Below, piece by piece: positions 25,269 through 35,680 of a stretch of DNA of 64,000 bases. The notes under the pieces are model-generated. The model worked only from the letters and a program-made list of their open reading frames with translations, did not search any database and was not told where the DNA came from. Each line of letters starts with the position of its first letter. The stretch's first letter is position 1. The translations under genes and the position numbers were made by a program. Source of the stretch: an archaeon (GTDB lineage Archaea > Thermoplasmatota > Thermoplasmata > Methanomassiliicoccales > Methanomethylophilaceae); the NCBI GenBank assembly GCA_024399275.1, contig JAKSHS010000004.1:1-64000 (forward strand), written 5' to 3'.

Positions 25269-26093
25269 CTAAATACTCCCAAAAAGAAAAGCCACTAATG
25301 ATACTGCCATAGCAACCTTAGCTGATTTTTGTGACTGATGTGGATAATTGGCTGCGGTAGTCGCAGAGTATATAAATAGTACATCTGCAACCAGCACGAT
25401 CAAATACATACTACCCAAAGTACCCGCCGCTATGGGAGTTGCGCTTAAAATTATTCCAACCACATAGAATAAGGCAGCAACCCTAGCCGAACTCTCTCTT
25501 CCTATCAACATTGGAAGAGTACACCTACCCTTATCCCCCTCCGCATCTTCAATGTCTTTAGTTATTTCTCTCCCAACAGTAACTACCATCGCCATACCAG
25601 CAATTTCAAAGACTCCCTCTATGTTGTCTGTAACACTTCCCCCCAATAAAAACATCATCCCAGTAAGAATCGCAATTGAAACATTGCCTACAAATCCCCT
25701 TTTTTTCAAGAAAATTTCGTATAATATGATTATAACGATTGCAGTTACCACTATCAATGTTGATTCAATATTTCGTTGAAAGAATGATAACACACATGAA
25801 AAAGTCAAACATATCATTCCCAAGCTTAACGCAGTTCGAGAACTTATCTTTTCAGATGGAAGAGGTCTACTGGGATGAGCTACCTTGTCAACTTCACGAT
25901 CTAGATAATCATTCAACGAGTTGCCACCAGCAATAAAAAGTACAACAATAACACATCCCAAAACAACAGTCGGCCAGTTAGCGAACACATTCCCGCCGGC
26001 AACAGACGTTGAGACTATGAAACCTATAAGGCCAATAGCCAGATTCTCCAGCCTAACGAGTTCAAAATACCTATTCACGGCCCGCCTCTGCAA
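25269..26093 (-). CDS. Digeranylgeranylglyceryl phosphate synthase (UbiA family)
   Basis: 274 aa integral membrane prenyltransferase with about eight or nine hydrophobic segments. The first Asp-rich motif is NSLNDYLDREVD (about 59-70), and the second DIEDAEGDKGR lies near 180. It adds the second geranylgeranyl chain to GGGP. Its operon with GGGP synthase supports the ether-lipid assignment over menaquinone or heme prenylation. Ends one base before the GGGPS start. Confidence 0.9.
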   Translation of the reverse strand: MQRRAVNRYFELVRLENLAIGLIGFIVSTSVAGGNVFANWPTVVLGCVIVVLFIAGGNSLNDYLDREVDKVAHPSRPLPSEKISSRTALSLGMICLTFSCVLSFFQRNIESTLIVVTAIVIIILYEIFLKKRGFVGNVSIAILTGMMFLLGGSVTDNIEGVFEIAGMAMVVTVGREITKDIEDAEGDKGRCTLPMLIGRESSARVAALFYVVGIILSATPIAAGTLGSMYLIVLVADVLFIYSATTAANYPHQSQKSAKVAMAVSLVAFLFGSI

Positions 26094-26096
26094 TAT

Positions 26097-27092
26097 TTAT
26101 AAATCTCTTCTAAAGACACAATAATGCCTTGATAAAGATCTATGCACCCTTTGAACAAACATGCACTCCCTCCTCAATCTCTTATCTTCCACAGGATATG
26201 GAAATATAATTCCTGCTGCCCCGCCAGGAACTAGTACATCATAAAATGAGTTCATCGCAGCTCGATATATGTTTTCAAGATTTTTTTCACTAATACGGGT
26301 ACTCCTGCCATAAGGAGGGTCTGTAACAACAGCGTCCACCTTTCCAAACCTATCTGCAATATCTGCAACATCAAGAACTTCTGAATCACACAATTTCATA
26401 CCATAGTAATCCATGTTCTCCAAAGTGCCAGCGACCATCTCTGGGTCAAAGTCAGAAGCCATTACTTTTATACCCATAGACGCCGCCTCAACAACAATGC
26501 CTCCTGTTCCACAAAAAGGATCAAGAATAGTACCCCCTTTTTTTATGCCAGTGAGGTTAATAATCGCCCTAGCAAATCTTGGATGCAGTGATATGGGTGA
26601 GAAAAATGGCCTTTCCCCAACTTTCCTAGCCTCGAAACTATTTCTATCAATGGTCCTATCTCCAATATACACATGCAAACGATCACTCATTAGCAACCGT
26701 ATTTCCTGTTCTGGATTCTCGAGATCTACATCATTATTTCTAGAAAAAATTTTCCCAACTTTTCTAATGACATCATATGAACTGATCTCTTTCATCATCC
26801 CTTTAAATCTCTTTCCCTTTATGGCAAATGTGCCAGCCGGAATTTTTACAAAGCTGAGACTAGAGAGATCATTCACATCGTAAGAACCTAAATACCTTCC
26901 TAATCTACGAGTCAACGAGATACGACTTGCGATAGGCTGAAGATACTTCTCATCAAACGACCCCACTACGAAACCTGGCCCCTTATCTACTATATCAAAA
27001 GAATCAGACTCGGCTTCAATGCACTTTATCGCCTCTGCCGAGCTCATTAAATCATGTTCTCCAGATAATTCAAAAAAAAAGGAAGAGTTCAC
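26097..27092 (-). CDS. THUMP-domain tRNA (guanine-10-N2) methyltransferase
   Basis: 331 aa. The N-terminal half (about 1-150) is a ferredoxin-like/THUMP region. The C-terminal half is a Rossmann methyltransferase with ILDPFCGTGGIVVEAA (motif I) and the catalytic VTDPPYGRS (motif IV). This layout is that of archaeal Trm-G10, which makes m2G/m2,2G at position 10. The related Trm14 (position 6) is the alternative. It precedes UbiA by 3 bp and follows radA on the same strand. Confidence 0.85.
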   Translation of the reverse strand: MNSSFFFELSGEHDLMSSAEAIKCIEAESDSFDIVDKGPGFVVGSFDEKYLQPIASRISLTRRLGRYLGSYDVNDLSSLSFVKIPAGTFAIKGKRFKGMMKEISSYDVIRKVGKIFSRNNDVDLENPEQEIRLLMSDRLHVYIGDRTIDRNSFEARKVGERPFFSPISLHPRFARAIINLTGIKKGGTILDPFCGTGGIVVEAASMGIKVMASDFDPEMVAGTLENMDYYGMKLCDSEVLDVADIADRFGKVDAVVTDPPYGRSTRISEKNLENIYRAAMNSFYDVLVPGGAAGIIFPYPVEDKRLRRECMFVQRVHRSLSRHYCVFRRDL

Positions 27093-27111
27093 GTTTCACA
27101 CAATGTTGTTT

Positions 27112-28050
27112 TTAATCTTTAATACCATCTTCTGTCACTGAAAATACAGCCTCTCCCTCAGGTAGGTTAGGAGAATCGATCAACCTCGCAACTCTCTTTC
27201 CCGCCTTTCCCTTACGTAGGTAAATACGGAAAGTCGCTGTATGGCCCACAATATGTCCGCCAATAGGCCTTGTCGGATCCCCAAAAAACATATCTGGTTT
27301 AGCTGCAACTTGATTAGTAACAACAATCGCCGCATTATTTATAGTCGCGAAATTCAGAAGGTCATGCATGTGTTTGTTTAGTATTTGTTGTCTACCAGCC
27401 AGTGCACCTCTCCCCACATACTCTGCCCTAAAGTGGGACGTGAGAGAATCCACTATCAACAACTTGATTTTCAGTTCCTTCGCTAGATCTCCCGCCTTGT
27501 CGACTAAAAGAACTTGATGCGACGAATTATATGCCCTTGCCACATGAATCTTATTGAGAGTCTCTTCAGGATCCACTTGTAAATAATTCGCCATCTGAAT
27601 GACTCTCTCAGGTCTAAAAGTATTCTCTGAATCAATTATAGCAACATCAGAGTTAAGGCCCCCCCTCTCCTCTGGAAGCGTTGCATTCACGGCAAGTTGA
27701 AAGCAAAGTTGGGTTTTACTACTCCCAAATTCACCAAAGAACTCCGTAATAGATTGACTCTCGATCCCTCCACCTATAAGCTTATCAAGCTCCTTCGAAC
27801 CAGTTGTAAGTTTGGTAATTTGCCTACGTTTCTCTAGAATCCCCGACCCCGTTTCGAAACCGCCAACTTCTGTACACAGCTTCGCGCCTTCGATTATATC
27901 AGCTGCCTTTTTTGCACCGATATCGCACTTATCCGCAAGATCCATTGGCGAAGCTATGGCTATGTCTAAAATATCGGTGTAACCTGCTTCTGACAATTTC
28001 TCAGCTATAGCCGGTCCAACTCCCGGTATGTCTTCAATGGTCTTATTCAC
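27112..28050 (-). CDS. radA: DNA repair and recombination protein RadA
   Basis: 312 aa archaeal RecA/Rad51 recombinase. An N-terminal helix-hairpin-helix domain ([12 protein letters not shown]) is followed by the ATPase core. Walker A reads GEFGSSKTQ, with Ser in place of the usual Gly before the Lys. Walker B is [11 protein letters not shown], and [11 protein letters not shown] is loop L2. The start is GTG 28050. The gene is followed 19 bp later by the Trm-G10 gene. The Walker A change is read directly from the DNA and should be checked against relatives. Confidence 0.95.
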   Translation of the reverse strand: MNKTIEDIPGVGPAIAEKLSEAGYTDILDIAIASPMDLADKCDIGAKKAADIIEGAKLCTEVGGFETGSGILEKRRQITKLTTGSKELDKLIGGGIESQSITEFFGEFGSSKTQLCFQLAVNATLPEERGGLNSDVAIIDSENTFRPERVIQMANYLQVDPEETLNKIHVARAYNSSHQVLLVDKAGDLAKELKIKLLIVDSLTSHFRAEYVGRGALAGRQQILNKHMHDLLNFATINNAAIVVTNQVAAKPDMFFGDPTRPIGGHIVGHTATFRIYLRKGKAGKRVARLIDSPNLPEGEAVFSVTEDGIKD

Positions 28051-28155
28051 CTTTATCGCCCCCTTTTCACTCGTAATTCCAATATATAATTCAAACTAAT
28101 AACACATATCGGAAACACTCATAAAACTCCTCTCCCACCACTTTGCTAGAGACAT

Positions 28156-28164
28156 CTTTATATT
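28156..28164 (+). promoter_or_regulatory. TATA box for a leaderless membrane-protein gene
   Basis: CTTTATATT is centred 26 nt before ATG 28186. No Shine-Dalgarno precedes that ATG, so the mRNA probably starts at the initiation codon. Confidence 0.45.
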
Positions 28165-28185
28165 ATGTGCTCAAATCACCTCGCG

Positions 28186-28557
28186 ATGGCGAGGAGAAGA
28201 CACATCATTCAGAAAAACACAGAAAAAGAATATGAATTTGTCCCTCCTCGGTTTGATGAGAAAGAGTTTATTGTCAAGGACATTTACGAAACGAAGGTTC
28301 TTGCGGTAATTGCTCTCATTTCTGTAATTACCGGACTACTCTGTTCGTACCTTCAAAAAAATTCACCGTCTGAGTATGGGCTAGAATTGAGCCTTTCACT
28401 TTTTTTCCTAACAATATTTTTCCTAAAGAACATTATGAAGATTCTCCACTTTAATGTGCACACTATTGAAACCAGGTCGTGGATCGGAAACTACATTATG
28501 TTTACGTTTCTGGGAATGGGTGTTTGGATTCTCATGATCAACGCACCATTTATGTAA
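28186..28557 (+). CDS. Small membrane protein, function unknown
   Basis: 123 aa. A basic start (MARRRHIIQ) and a 30-residue soluble segment precede three hydrophobic helices: about 39-58 (VLAVIALISVITGLLCSYL), 67-85, and 103-119 near the end. No family is named. ATG 28186 is preferred over ATG 28165 because the TATA box lies 26 nt upstream. It sits between divergent radA and convergent cca, ending 1 bp before the cca stop. Confidence 0.65.
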   Translation: MARRRHIIQKNTEKEYEFVPPRFDEKEFIVKDIYETKVLAVIALISVITGLLCSYLQKNSPSEYGLELSLSLFFLTIFFLKNIMKILHFNVHTIETRSWIGNYIMFTFLGMGVWILMINAPFM

Positions 28558-28558
28558 T

Positions 28559-29890
28559 TCAACGCTCCCAACTGTATCTTGGATTCATAAGTTCTGTTAG
28601 AATAGATAGGTCCACACCGTTTATTGTGCTCTCATGATCCAAAGTCTTTATTGTCCTTGGATCAATTTCCTTCCCAATACCAGTGATAGAAACTTCATGT
28701 TTAATCATATCTCCAGCCGTGAGATAAGGTCTTTTGGAAATAACCATCCAACGTCCGTTCTCTATAAATGGCTCATTATTGTCTTCTTTCTGCTTTGTGA
28801 GAAATAAATCACTAGATTTTACCCATATTGGCGGTCCAACATGTTTATATGATCTTGGCAGCACATCTCTCTCCAACTCAAAAACAAAAACAATTTTAGT
28901 CCCAACATATCCATGTACAACCCTAAGGACACCGAATGAAAACAAATCAAACTTCTTGGTCAGCGCATACTGTGTCTTCCACACTTGTGCTGAAAAATTA
29001 TCTTCATTAATATTTGGGCTGTCAAATATAACAGTGACAAGTTTTGTCCCATGCACACCCACCTTTTTTTTAATCTGCTCTCTAGACAGGGATCTAAATT
29101 CATTTGGATAAAAAAACGTCGTGCTTGGTTTTTTTAAGTACTCTCCACAAGCAACAATGAATTTCGCTAAAGTATCTATGTGCACTGCCGCTGCGACATT
29201 TCTCTTTGAATCAACAGGGTCATAAAGTACAAATGGAGCACTCATAGGAGGGCCACTTTTCTCAATGGAAATTGTTGTGCCTTTTTTCCACTTAGAAGCT
29301 TCCAAGAGTGCATTCCTAAATCCACCATAATATATCGTGATGAGTTCACACATATATCCTGAAAACCCCCTCACTTTAGGTTCAGCGCCATATACCCCAA
29401 TTCCTTTCATGAATTTCTTCATCAGGCGTATCTCATCCACCATATCAGGGTTAACTCTAGACTTTATATAATCTGCATGAAAAGGTGACCTATCTACAGG
29501 AGTCAGTATACTCTCAGCGGTTGATACATTGTAGCAAGGTACAACGTCTACATCAAACCCATGAAACTTTCCACGTGTATATGGATGGTCTGAATACGTC
29601 TTTTGACCATTGACGACATCCTTACCAATTTTCAGCCCTAAACGGATCATTTCTTCTTTTGAAACGGATTCTGGAAACATCAGAAATAAGTCAAGATCTG
29701 GATTAGAAAGATACGTCCCCTTTTCTACCGATCCCACAAACCTTATTTTAACGTCAATATCGTTGTTCTTAACGTAATTCGTAACTTCGTCTATAAGTGA
29801 ATCACGCGCGTGGCATATTTCATCAACATCTTCCTCAGACGGCCTGATTCTCCTTATAACTTCTGACTCAACACTCATCCGGTCAGGCAT
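28559..29890 (-). CDS. cca: CCA tRNA nucleotidyltransferase, archaeal class I
   Basis: 443 aa, the typical archaeal length. The nucleotidyltransferase motif GSVEKGTYLSNPDLDLFLMF (about 51-70) holds the metal-binding Asp pair, with a third Asp in GFDVDVVPCY. RGFSGYMCELL-type central and C-terminal domains follow. Adds CCA to tRNA 3' ends; none of the tRNA genes in this window encodes CCA. ATG 29890 was taken; ATG 29878 is possible. Confidence 0.93.
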   Translation of the reverse strand: MPDRMSVESEVIRRIRPSEEDVDEICHARDSLIDEVTNYVKNNDIDVKIRFVGSVEKGTYLSNPDLDLFLMFPESVSKEEMIRLGLKIGKDVVNGQKTYSDHPYTRGKFHGFDVDVVPCYNVSTAESILTPVDRSPFHADYIKSRVNPDMVDEIRLMKKFMKGIGVYGAEPKVRGFSGYMCELITIYYGGFRNALLEASKWKKGTTISIEKSGPPMSAPFVLYDPVDSKRNVAAAVHIDTLAKFIVACGEYLKKPSTTFFYPNEFRSLSREQIKKKVGVHGTKLVTVIFDSPNINEDNFSAQVWKTQYALTKKFDLFSFGVLRVVHGYVGTKIVFVFELERDVLPRSYKHVGPPIWVKSSDLFLTKQKEDNNEPFIENGRWMVISKRPYLTAGDMIKHEVSITGIGKEIDPRTIKTLDHESTINGVDLSILTELMNPRYSWER

Positions 29891-30034
29891 TATTGTTCAG
29901 TAATTTATCATTAGTTGTCCTCTAAGAACATGTTTCACAATTTGAACAGATTATCAACAAAACATAATGTCTTTACTAACAACATCCAACATACACACAT
30001 GGGGGTCAATAATATGTAGATACGTAAACAATAA

Positions 30035-30057
30035 CCGGGCCGCAAACCAAGGCTCGG
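30035..30057. other. GC-rich hairpin near the MBL gene 3' end
   Basis: CCGGGCC (30035-30041) and GGCTCGG (30051-30057) form a 7-bp stem with one G-U pair and a 9-nt loop, in otherwise AT-rich spacer. It lies 3 nt past the minus-strand MBL gene stop, so it may be a terminator. No clear U-tract follows. Confidence 0.35.
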
Positions 30058-30060
30058 GTG

Positions 30061-30891
30061 TTATAAATTCCAAATATTATTCCATTTCAACTTCATCGGT
30101 TTGAGTCTTCCAAAAACAAGATTTTTGTTCATGTCAAGTACCATTAAGTCTTCTCCTGCCACAGTCCTTACCCCTGTCACATTCCTTACCATTGCCGCTT
30201 CCTTCGCGGGATCTCGCTTAAGAATGGCTATTCCTAGATGAATAAATACACATAATTCTGGCTTTACACACTCTACAAAAAGTGTAGCGTCATCTGTGCA
30301 AAGATGCCCTGAAACACGATTATTGGAGGGCACTGTCACAGGCAGAAGCAGTACTCTCGTCCCTTTGTATTGGCTTGCAATCTCCTCTGAATAATTCGTG
30401 TCACTAACATAGGATAAAATGCCGTCAGCAGTATAAAATTTGAAACCAACGCTTGTTGGGTCACTATGATTAGACTTCGTAATGTCCATTTTTAAATCTG
30501 ACGTAACATACGTCTCTCCAGGTTTAACAGTAAAACATTTCTCCGGTAAGTTTTTATGATATAATGATACGGCAGGTCCCAGGTTGTACAGACCCTCGAT
30601 AACTGTAACACTTCCGTACAATTCCCCTCTTTTCACTAATCCCCCATGCGTCATGCCTTCGATCAAAACTTCCGCATCTGAACAGTGATCGGGATGACAA
30701 TGAGAAATTATAATGGCATCTATTTTTCGAACGTCGTATCCGATATTACGCAAATTAGTTAATGCGCCAGGTCCTGGGTCAATATGTATTCTTGATTTTC
30801 CAGTTTCTATTATAAATCCCCCGGTACTCCTAATCTGAAACATTGTGGTGTGTCGTCCTCCACCCGTACCTAAAAATATTATCTTCGTCAC
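30061..30891 (-). CDS. Metallo-beta-lactamase fold hydrolase
   Basis: About 276 aa. The fold starts TKIIFLGTGGGRHT. The metal motif HCHPDH (HXHXDH) is at about residues 65-70, followed by NHSDPTSVGF, SDTNYSE (the metal-bridging Asp) and VFIHLGIAI. This resembles RNase Z/PqqB-like MBL hydrolases, but the exact substrate is unknown. GTG 30891 after AAGGT is preferred, since the family begins two residues before the first strand. ATG 30924 would add 11 hydrophobic residues. Confidence 0.75.
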   Translation of the reverse strand: MTKIIFLGTGGGRHTTMFQIRSTGGFIIETGKSRIHIDPGPGALTNLRNIGYDVRKIDAIIISHCHPDHCSDAEVLIEGMTHGGLVKRGELYGSVTVIEGLYNLGPAVSLYHKNLPEKCFTVKPGETYVTSDLKMDITKSNHSDPTSVGFKFYTADGILSYVSDTNYSEEIASQYKGTRVLLLPVTVPSNNRVSGHLCTDDATLFVECVKPELCVFIHLGIAILKRDPAKEAAMVRNVTGVRTVAGEDLMVLDMNKNLVFGRLKPMKLKWNNIWNL

Positions 30892-31077
30892 GGACCTTAC
30901 ACTGCAAATGAAGTATATTTTCATCGTTTCTCTACGTAACAGCTACATGTAACGTTTTCAACGACCTTCTAAATTTGACATCTCAAAACGGATTACGATA
31001 TTTTCCAAAAATGAAATGCACTAAACAAAGTTTCAAAACTTTATTTTTATCCGAAGGAAATAACCATCTATGATAAT

Positions 31078-32367
31078 ATGATAACAGTTATTCATAATGC
31101 ATGGATCGTAACACAAAATGCGAATAGGGATATTCTGAAAGGCGACGTCGTCATTGAGAATGACAGTATTGTCTCAGTCGGTGGAGAATACAACAGCTCA
31201 GCTGACAAAGAAATTGATGCCAAAGGAGACATCGTAATGCCTGGTCTAATAAATACACATACACACGTCGCAATGGCTCCTCTCAAAGGTATCTGCGACG
31301 ATCTTCCATTTGATAAATTTTTAAACGTGACATCTGAAATTGATAAAAAAAGAGATACTTATGACATAGAGATGGGGGCCAAATTAGGCTGTATGGAAAT
31401 GATGAGGGGTGGCACTACAACATTCGTTGACCTTTACTACTCCGAAGATGTTATTGCAAAAGCTGTTCAAGAAGCAGGAATAAGAGGAGTTCTTTGCTGG
31501 TGTTGCCTTGACGAAGAGCTAACGACACAAAGAGGAAATCCCCTGAACAACTGTAAAAATTTTTGCAGAACTTATAAAAATCATAGAAAAATCATTCCAG
31601 GCGTGGGACTTCAAGGAGTTTACGTTTGCGGAGAGGAGACATGCCTCGGCGCAAAGGAATTTTCTGAAGAAAACAATTTACCTTTAAATCTTCACCTTTC
31701 AGAAACAAGAACAGAAGTTAACAATCACAAAAAAACAACTGGGCTCAGGCCAGTTGAATGGTTAAACAAAATTGATGCTCTGTCTTCAAATATGATTGCC
31801 GCTCATTCGGCGTGGCTAACGATAAATGAAGTCAGGCTTATGGGTAAAGCAGGAATGTCTGTATCTTTATGTGCTGTTTCTAATATGAAATTAGCCACAG
31901 GGGGTATTGCTCCTGTACCGGAATTAATTAGCAATGGGGTCAACGTTACTGTAGGCACTGACAGCAACAGCACAAATAATTCTCTTGACATGTTTTCTGA
32001 AATGAAGATCGCAGGGCTCCTTCACAAATTTGCAAGATGGGATACAACCGTGACGCCAGCACAGCAACTTCTTGATTTTTGCACAATAAATGGTGCAAAA
32101 TCTATAGGCATGAATAATAAGATTGGTTCTATAGAAACAGGAAAATATGCTGACATCATTATCATAGACGGCCATACGCCTAATATAAGGCCACTAACTC
32201 CGAATAATATAGTCACAAACCTAGTTTATTCCACATCCAGTCTCAACGTAAAAACAGTATTCTGTCAAGGTGACCTGCTTGTCGAACAAGGAAACATTCT
32301 CACTCTAAATGGTGAAAATATCATGGACAAGTCGGAGAACATATGGAACAAACTATCTGTAAGCTGA
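31078..32367 (+). CDS. S-adenosylhomocysteine/methylthioadenosine/5'-deoxyadenosine deaminase family amidohydrolase
   Basis: 429 aa metal-dependent amidohydrolase of the MtaD/DadD group. The metal ligands are NTHTHVAM (HXH, about 59-66), LHLSET (about 202-207), AAHSAW (about 240-245) and VGTDSNS (about 296-302). In methanogens this group deaminates SAH, MTA and 5'-deoxyadenosine, waste of SAM-dependent and radical SAM enzymes, to inosyl products. An amidohydrolase of another substrate is less likely. AT-rich upstream region, ATG 31078. A hairpin terminator follows. Confidence 0.85.
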   Translation: MITVIHNAWIVTQNANRDILKGDVVIENDSIVSVGGEYNSSADKEIDAKGDIVMPGLINTHTHVAMAPLKGICDDLPFDKFLNVTSEIDKKRDTYDIEMGAKLGCMEMMRGGTTTFVDLYYSEDVIAKAVQEAGIRGVLCWCCLDEELTTQRGNPLNNCKNFCRTYKNHRKIIPGVGLQGVYVCGEETCLGAKEFSEENNLPLNLHLSETRTEVNNHKKTTGLRPVEWLNKIDALSSNMIAAHSAWLTINEVRLMGKAGMSVSLCAVSNMKLATGGIAPVPELISNGVNVTVGTDSNSTNNSLDMFSEMKIAGLLHKFARWDTTVTPAQQLLDFCTINGAKSIGMNNKIGSIETGKYADIIIIDGHTPNIRPLTPNNIVTNLVYSTSSLNVKTVFCQGDLLVEQGNILTLNGENIMDKSENIWNKLSVS

Positions 32368-32425
32368 CCTTCGCCACCAACACCATAAACAAAACAGAAC
32401 CATACAAACTATACAAAAAATTTAG

Positions 32426-32446
32426 GGAGGAGGACTACACTCCTCC
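32426..32446. terminator. Hairpin terminator between convergent genes
   Basis: GGAGGAG (32426-32432) and CTCCTCC (32440-32446) form a perfect 7-bp stem with a 7-nt loop. It lies between the deaminase stop and the rubrerythrin stop. An A/T tract (AAAAATTT) follows within 10 nt on the plus strand, and AAATTT precedes it, so it may end transcription both ways. Confidence 0.55.
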
Positions 32447-32459
32447 AAACTCCAAAAAT

Positions 32460-33014
32460 TTAGAAGTATCTCTCGAGGAGCCCCTTAAAAGCCTTCCCAT
32501 GCCTGGCCTCATCTCTTGCCATCTCATGAACCGCGTCGTGGATCGCGTCAAGATTCGCAGCCTTTGCCATGTCAGCCAACTTAGTTTTCCCAATCGTCGC
32601 TCCAAACTCTGCCTCTACTCTCATCTCAAGATTCTTCTTCGTACTTTCCGTAACAACCTCACCAAGCATTTCTGCGAACCTGGATGCGTGATCTGCCTCC
32701 TCAAATGCTGCCTGTCTCCAGTACATTCCAATCTCTGGATACCCCTCACGGAACGCCACTCTTGACATTGCAAGATACATTCCGACTTCAGTACACTCAC
32801 CGTTGAAATTTGCTCTGAGACCTTCGACTATTTCCTCGGGAACACCATCAATAATTCCTACTTTATGCTCTGACGCCCATACAGCATCCTGGCCTTCAAC
32901 GACCTCCTCAAACTTTTCTCCAGGTGCTCCGCATGCAGGACACTTATCAGGACGCTTTTCACTCATAACAATTTCTCCACAAATCAGGCATCTCCACTTC
33001 CTAATTTTTGCCAT
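32460..33014 (-). CDS. Rubrerythrin with N-terminal rubredoxin domain (reverse rubrerythrin)
   Basis: 184 aa. An N-terminal rubredoxin-like site (CLICGEI, CPACGAP; residues 9-30) precedes a four-helix ferritin-like domain with [18 protein letters not shown] and DEARHGK supplying diiron ligands. Rubrerythrins reduce hydrogen peroxide in strict anaerobes. Domain order is the reverse of classical rubrerythrin. ATG 33014 has GGTGAT 4 nt upstream; an ATG at 33053 would add 13 hydrophobic residues and is rejected. Confidence 0.92.
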   Translation of the reverse strand: MAKIRKWRCLICGEIVMSEKRPDKCPACGAPGEKFEEVVEGQDAVWASEHKVGIIDGVPEEIVEGLRANFNGECTEVGMYLAMSRVAFREGYPEIGMYWRQAAFEEADHASRFAEMLGEVVTESTKKNLEMRVEAEFGATIGKTKLADMAKAANLDAIHDAVHEMARDEARHGKAFKGLLERYF

Positions 33015-33608
33015 TAATATCACCCATATATACCACCCGAATCCCATTATCAAAATATAAATTTAACACACTTCACTCTGTCAAAATGGCATTTTTTGTC
33101 CTACATCCCCAATATTTTTGCGTCTTCTAAATGTAACAAACGCTACTTCGCTCGAATAAGCAAGTCATCATATTATCCCTAAGGACTCTGAAGTGCACTT
33201 TAATCAAAAATTCACTATGGGTACAACAATAATACGATAATATCATCAAATGAACGAAAATTCTCTTAATTCCAAACAATTGTCTGCTTGAATCAATGAT
33301 ATCAATGTTAAATGCTCAAATACTACTATCATCCAACAAATAAAGCATCTAATAATCAGCATACAGTTAACTAGCCGCCTCCTCCTCCCAAAAATCTAAA
33401 CTACCATGAAAGAAAAATGTAAAGATTCAATAAGGGACATTAGTCTCACTCGCATCAACGTAATACTGCGACCGTTCCGATCAAACTCGAGTAAGAATGC
33501 ATCACAAGTTCTGCATAACGCCACAACTCTCTTATATCCACACATAAGCGTGTATATTACACATTTTAACACATTTCTTTTTATAGAAGGTCTTTTATAG
33601 TCCTAGCA
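33015..33608. other. Intergenic spacer with the lonB promoter at its right end
   Basis: About 590 bp between divergent rubrerythrin and lonB. TTTTTATAG at 33577-33585 is a TATA box about 28 nt before lonB ATG 33609, implying a leaderless message. A 64-codon frame at 33406-33600 has no family resemblance and crosses this promoter, so I do not count it as a gene. Otherwise nothing recognised. Confidence 0.6.
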
Positions 33609-35642
33609 ATGGAATACAAAGAGGAATTTGTAACGCCTCTTGACGAATGGATAGAGCAACAGACCTTCGAAACCACAGATAGCATTGCCGTTCCTGACAA
33701 AATGGCTGACCAAGTTATCGGACAGGAAGCAGCTGTTGAAGTTGTGAAAAAAGCAGCTTCTCAGAAGAGACATGTTATGCTCATTGGAGAACCAGGTACT
33801 GGAAAATCTATGCTAGCCAACGCAATGACTGAATATCTCCCAAAAGGCGATCTTCAAGATGTAATTGCATATCACAATCCCGAAGACTTTAACGAACCAA
33901 GAATACGCGTATTATCAGCTGGCGAAGGAAAATCTATTGTAACAGAACAAAAAATTCAGGCAGCCATACAAAAAAATCAAAAGAATATTTTCCTGATCTG
34001 CATATTCATAGTTGCCGCTGCAATCGGTCTTATTTACATGTTTAGATACGGAGACACATCACTTCTTTGGATCGCCGTTTTATCGTCTTTTTTCATTTAC
34101 TTCATGTTTCGAATGCCTGGGCAAAAGCATGAAATAACAATAATACCAAAACTTTTAATTGGGCACAATCCGACAGATATGCCTCCTTTTGTAGACGCAA
34201 CGGGAGCCCATGCAGGAGCACTCCTTGGGGATGTAAGACACGACCCATTTCAGTCCGGAGGACTAGAAACGCCGTCACACGACAGACTAGAGCCTGGAGC
34301 GATTCACAAGGCAAACAAGGGAGTACTGTTCATAGATGAAATAAACATGCTCAAACAAGAATCACAGCAAGCTATCCTGACCGCTATGCAAGAAAAGGAA
34401 CTTAGCGTCACAGGACAATCTGAAAGATCATCAGGAGCATTAGTTAAAAGTGAACCAATCCCGACAGACTTTGTCCTCGTGTGTGCGGGTAACCTTGACG
34501 CACTTCAGGGGATGCACCCCGCCCTTAGATCGAGAATCAGAGGATACGGCTATGAAGTATACATGAAAGACACAATGCCTGACACGCATGAAAATCGTAT
34601 GAATGTGGTCAGATTTGTGGCCCAAGAAGTTAAAAAAGATGGTAAGATTCCGCCATTTAGCAAATATGCAGTAGGAGAAATCATAAGAGATGCTCAACGT
34701 CGTTCTGGAAGAAAAGGAGAACTCACACTTAGATTTAGAGAATTAGGAGGTCTTGTACGTATTTCTGGCGATCTAGCAATTTCTAAAAAAGAAAAAATAG
34801 TTACAGCTGAAGACGTCACCGAATCGAAAAAAACTGCGCGTAGCCTTGAACAACAAATCGCTGACCGCTCAGTTGAAAGTCACAAAAAATACGATCTATT
34901 CAACACAAAAGGCGAAGAAATTGGTACAATTAATGGTCTTGCAGCACTCAACTCCAGTTCTAGTATGGCAGAGTATTCAGGTATCGTCCTGCCAATAGTA
35001 GCAGAAGTATCTCCATCTCAAAACAAAAAAGGCGGTCGAATAATTGCCACAGGAAAACTTGGAGAGATCGCCAGAGAATCCATAGACAATATTTCGTCAA
35101 TTGTTAAAAAATACGCACTAAGAGACATAACCGACTCCGACATACACGTTCAATTTATTGGAACATACAGTGGAGTAGAGGGAGACAGCGCATCTATTAC
35201 AGTCACAACGGCAATTCTCTCAGCTCTTGAAGAAATCCCTATAGATCAATCCATGGCAATGACAGGTAGTCTTAATGTCCGTGGTATGGTTCTTCCTGTC
35301 GGAGGAATTACAGCTAAGCTAGAAGCTGCCGCGCAGGCTGGAATAAAGAGAGCAATAATACCTAAAGAAAACGCGAGAGATGTTATGATAGAGAAGAAAT
35401 ACTATGACACGATGGAAATAATACTCGTCGAAACATTTCGCGATGTTGTAGAATATGCATACATAGATTGCCCCAAAAAGAAAGAGTATCTTGACAAACT
35501 TTGTCCCCTTAATCTCGGCGGACAATCCACCGCCGAAAAACTTAAATTACAAAATATTCCCGCCACAAAAAATTTCCGAAATACATTGACAGAAGTCAAA
35601 AGCAGTAATTCCACTACAAGAAACTTACCCTTGTCGGTATAA
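33609..35642 (+). CDS. Archaeal Lon protease (LonB), membrane-anchored
   Basis: 677 aa AAA+ Ser/Lys protease. Walker A is GEPGTGKS (about 57-64). Two membrane segments (about 122-160, [19 protein letters not shown] and [15 protein letters not shown]) are inserted in the ATPase domain as in LonB. Walker B is [11 protein letters not shown]. The protease domain has catalytic Ser in EGDSASITV (about 521-529), with the catalytic Lys in the [10 protein letters not shown] segment. Degrades damaged and regulatory proteins at the membrane. Appears leaderless. NMN adenylyltransferase follows closely. Confidence 0.95.
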   Translation: MEYKEEFVTPLDEWIEQQTFETTDSIAVPDKMADQVIGQEAAVEVVKKAASQKRHVMLIGEPGTGKSMLANAMTEYLPKGDLQDVIAYHNPEDFNEPRIRVLSAGEGKSIVTEQKIQAAIQKNQKNIFLICIFIVAAAIGLIYMFRYGDTSLLWIAVLSSFFIYFMFRMPGQKHEITIIPKLLIGHNPTDMPPFVDATGAHAGALLGDVRHDPFQSGGLETPSHDRLEPGAIHKANKGVLFIDEINMLKQESQQAILTAMQEKELSVTGQSERSSGALVKSEPIPTDFVLVCAGNLDALQGMHPALRSRIRGYGYEVYMKDTMPDTHENRMNVVRFVAQEVKKDGKIPPFSKYAVGEIIRDAQRRSGRKGELTLRFRELGGLVRISGDLAISKKEKIVTAEDVTESKKTARSLEQQIADRSVESHKKYDLFNTKGEEIGTINGLAALNSSSSMAEYSGIVLPIVAEVSPSQNKKGGRIIATGKLGEIARESIDNISSIVKKYALRDITDSDIHVQFIGTYSGVEGDSASITVTTAILSALEEIPIDQSMAMTGSLNVRGMVLPVGGITAKLEAAAQAGIKRAIIPKENARDVMIEKKYYDTMEIILVETFRDVVEYAYIDCPKKKEYLDKLCPLNLGGQSTAEKLKLQNIPATKNFRNTLTEVKSSNSTTRNLPLSV

Positions 35643-35680
35643 AATACTCGACATGTTAACTACAACGGGTGATGGGGTAC

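Noticed and set aside
33406-33600. 64-codon frame upstream of lonB
   Set aside because: Crosses the lonB TATA box and has no recognisable sequence.
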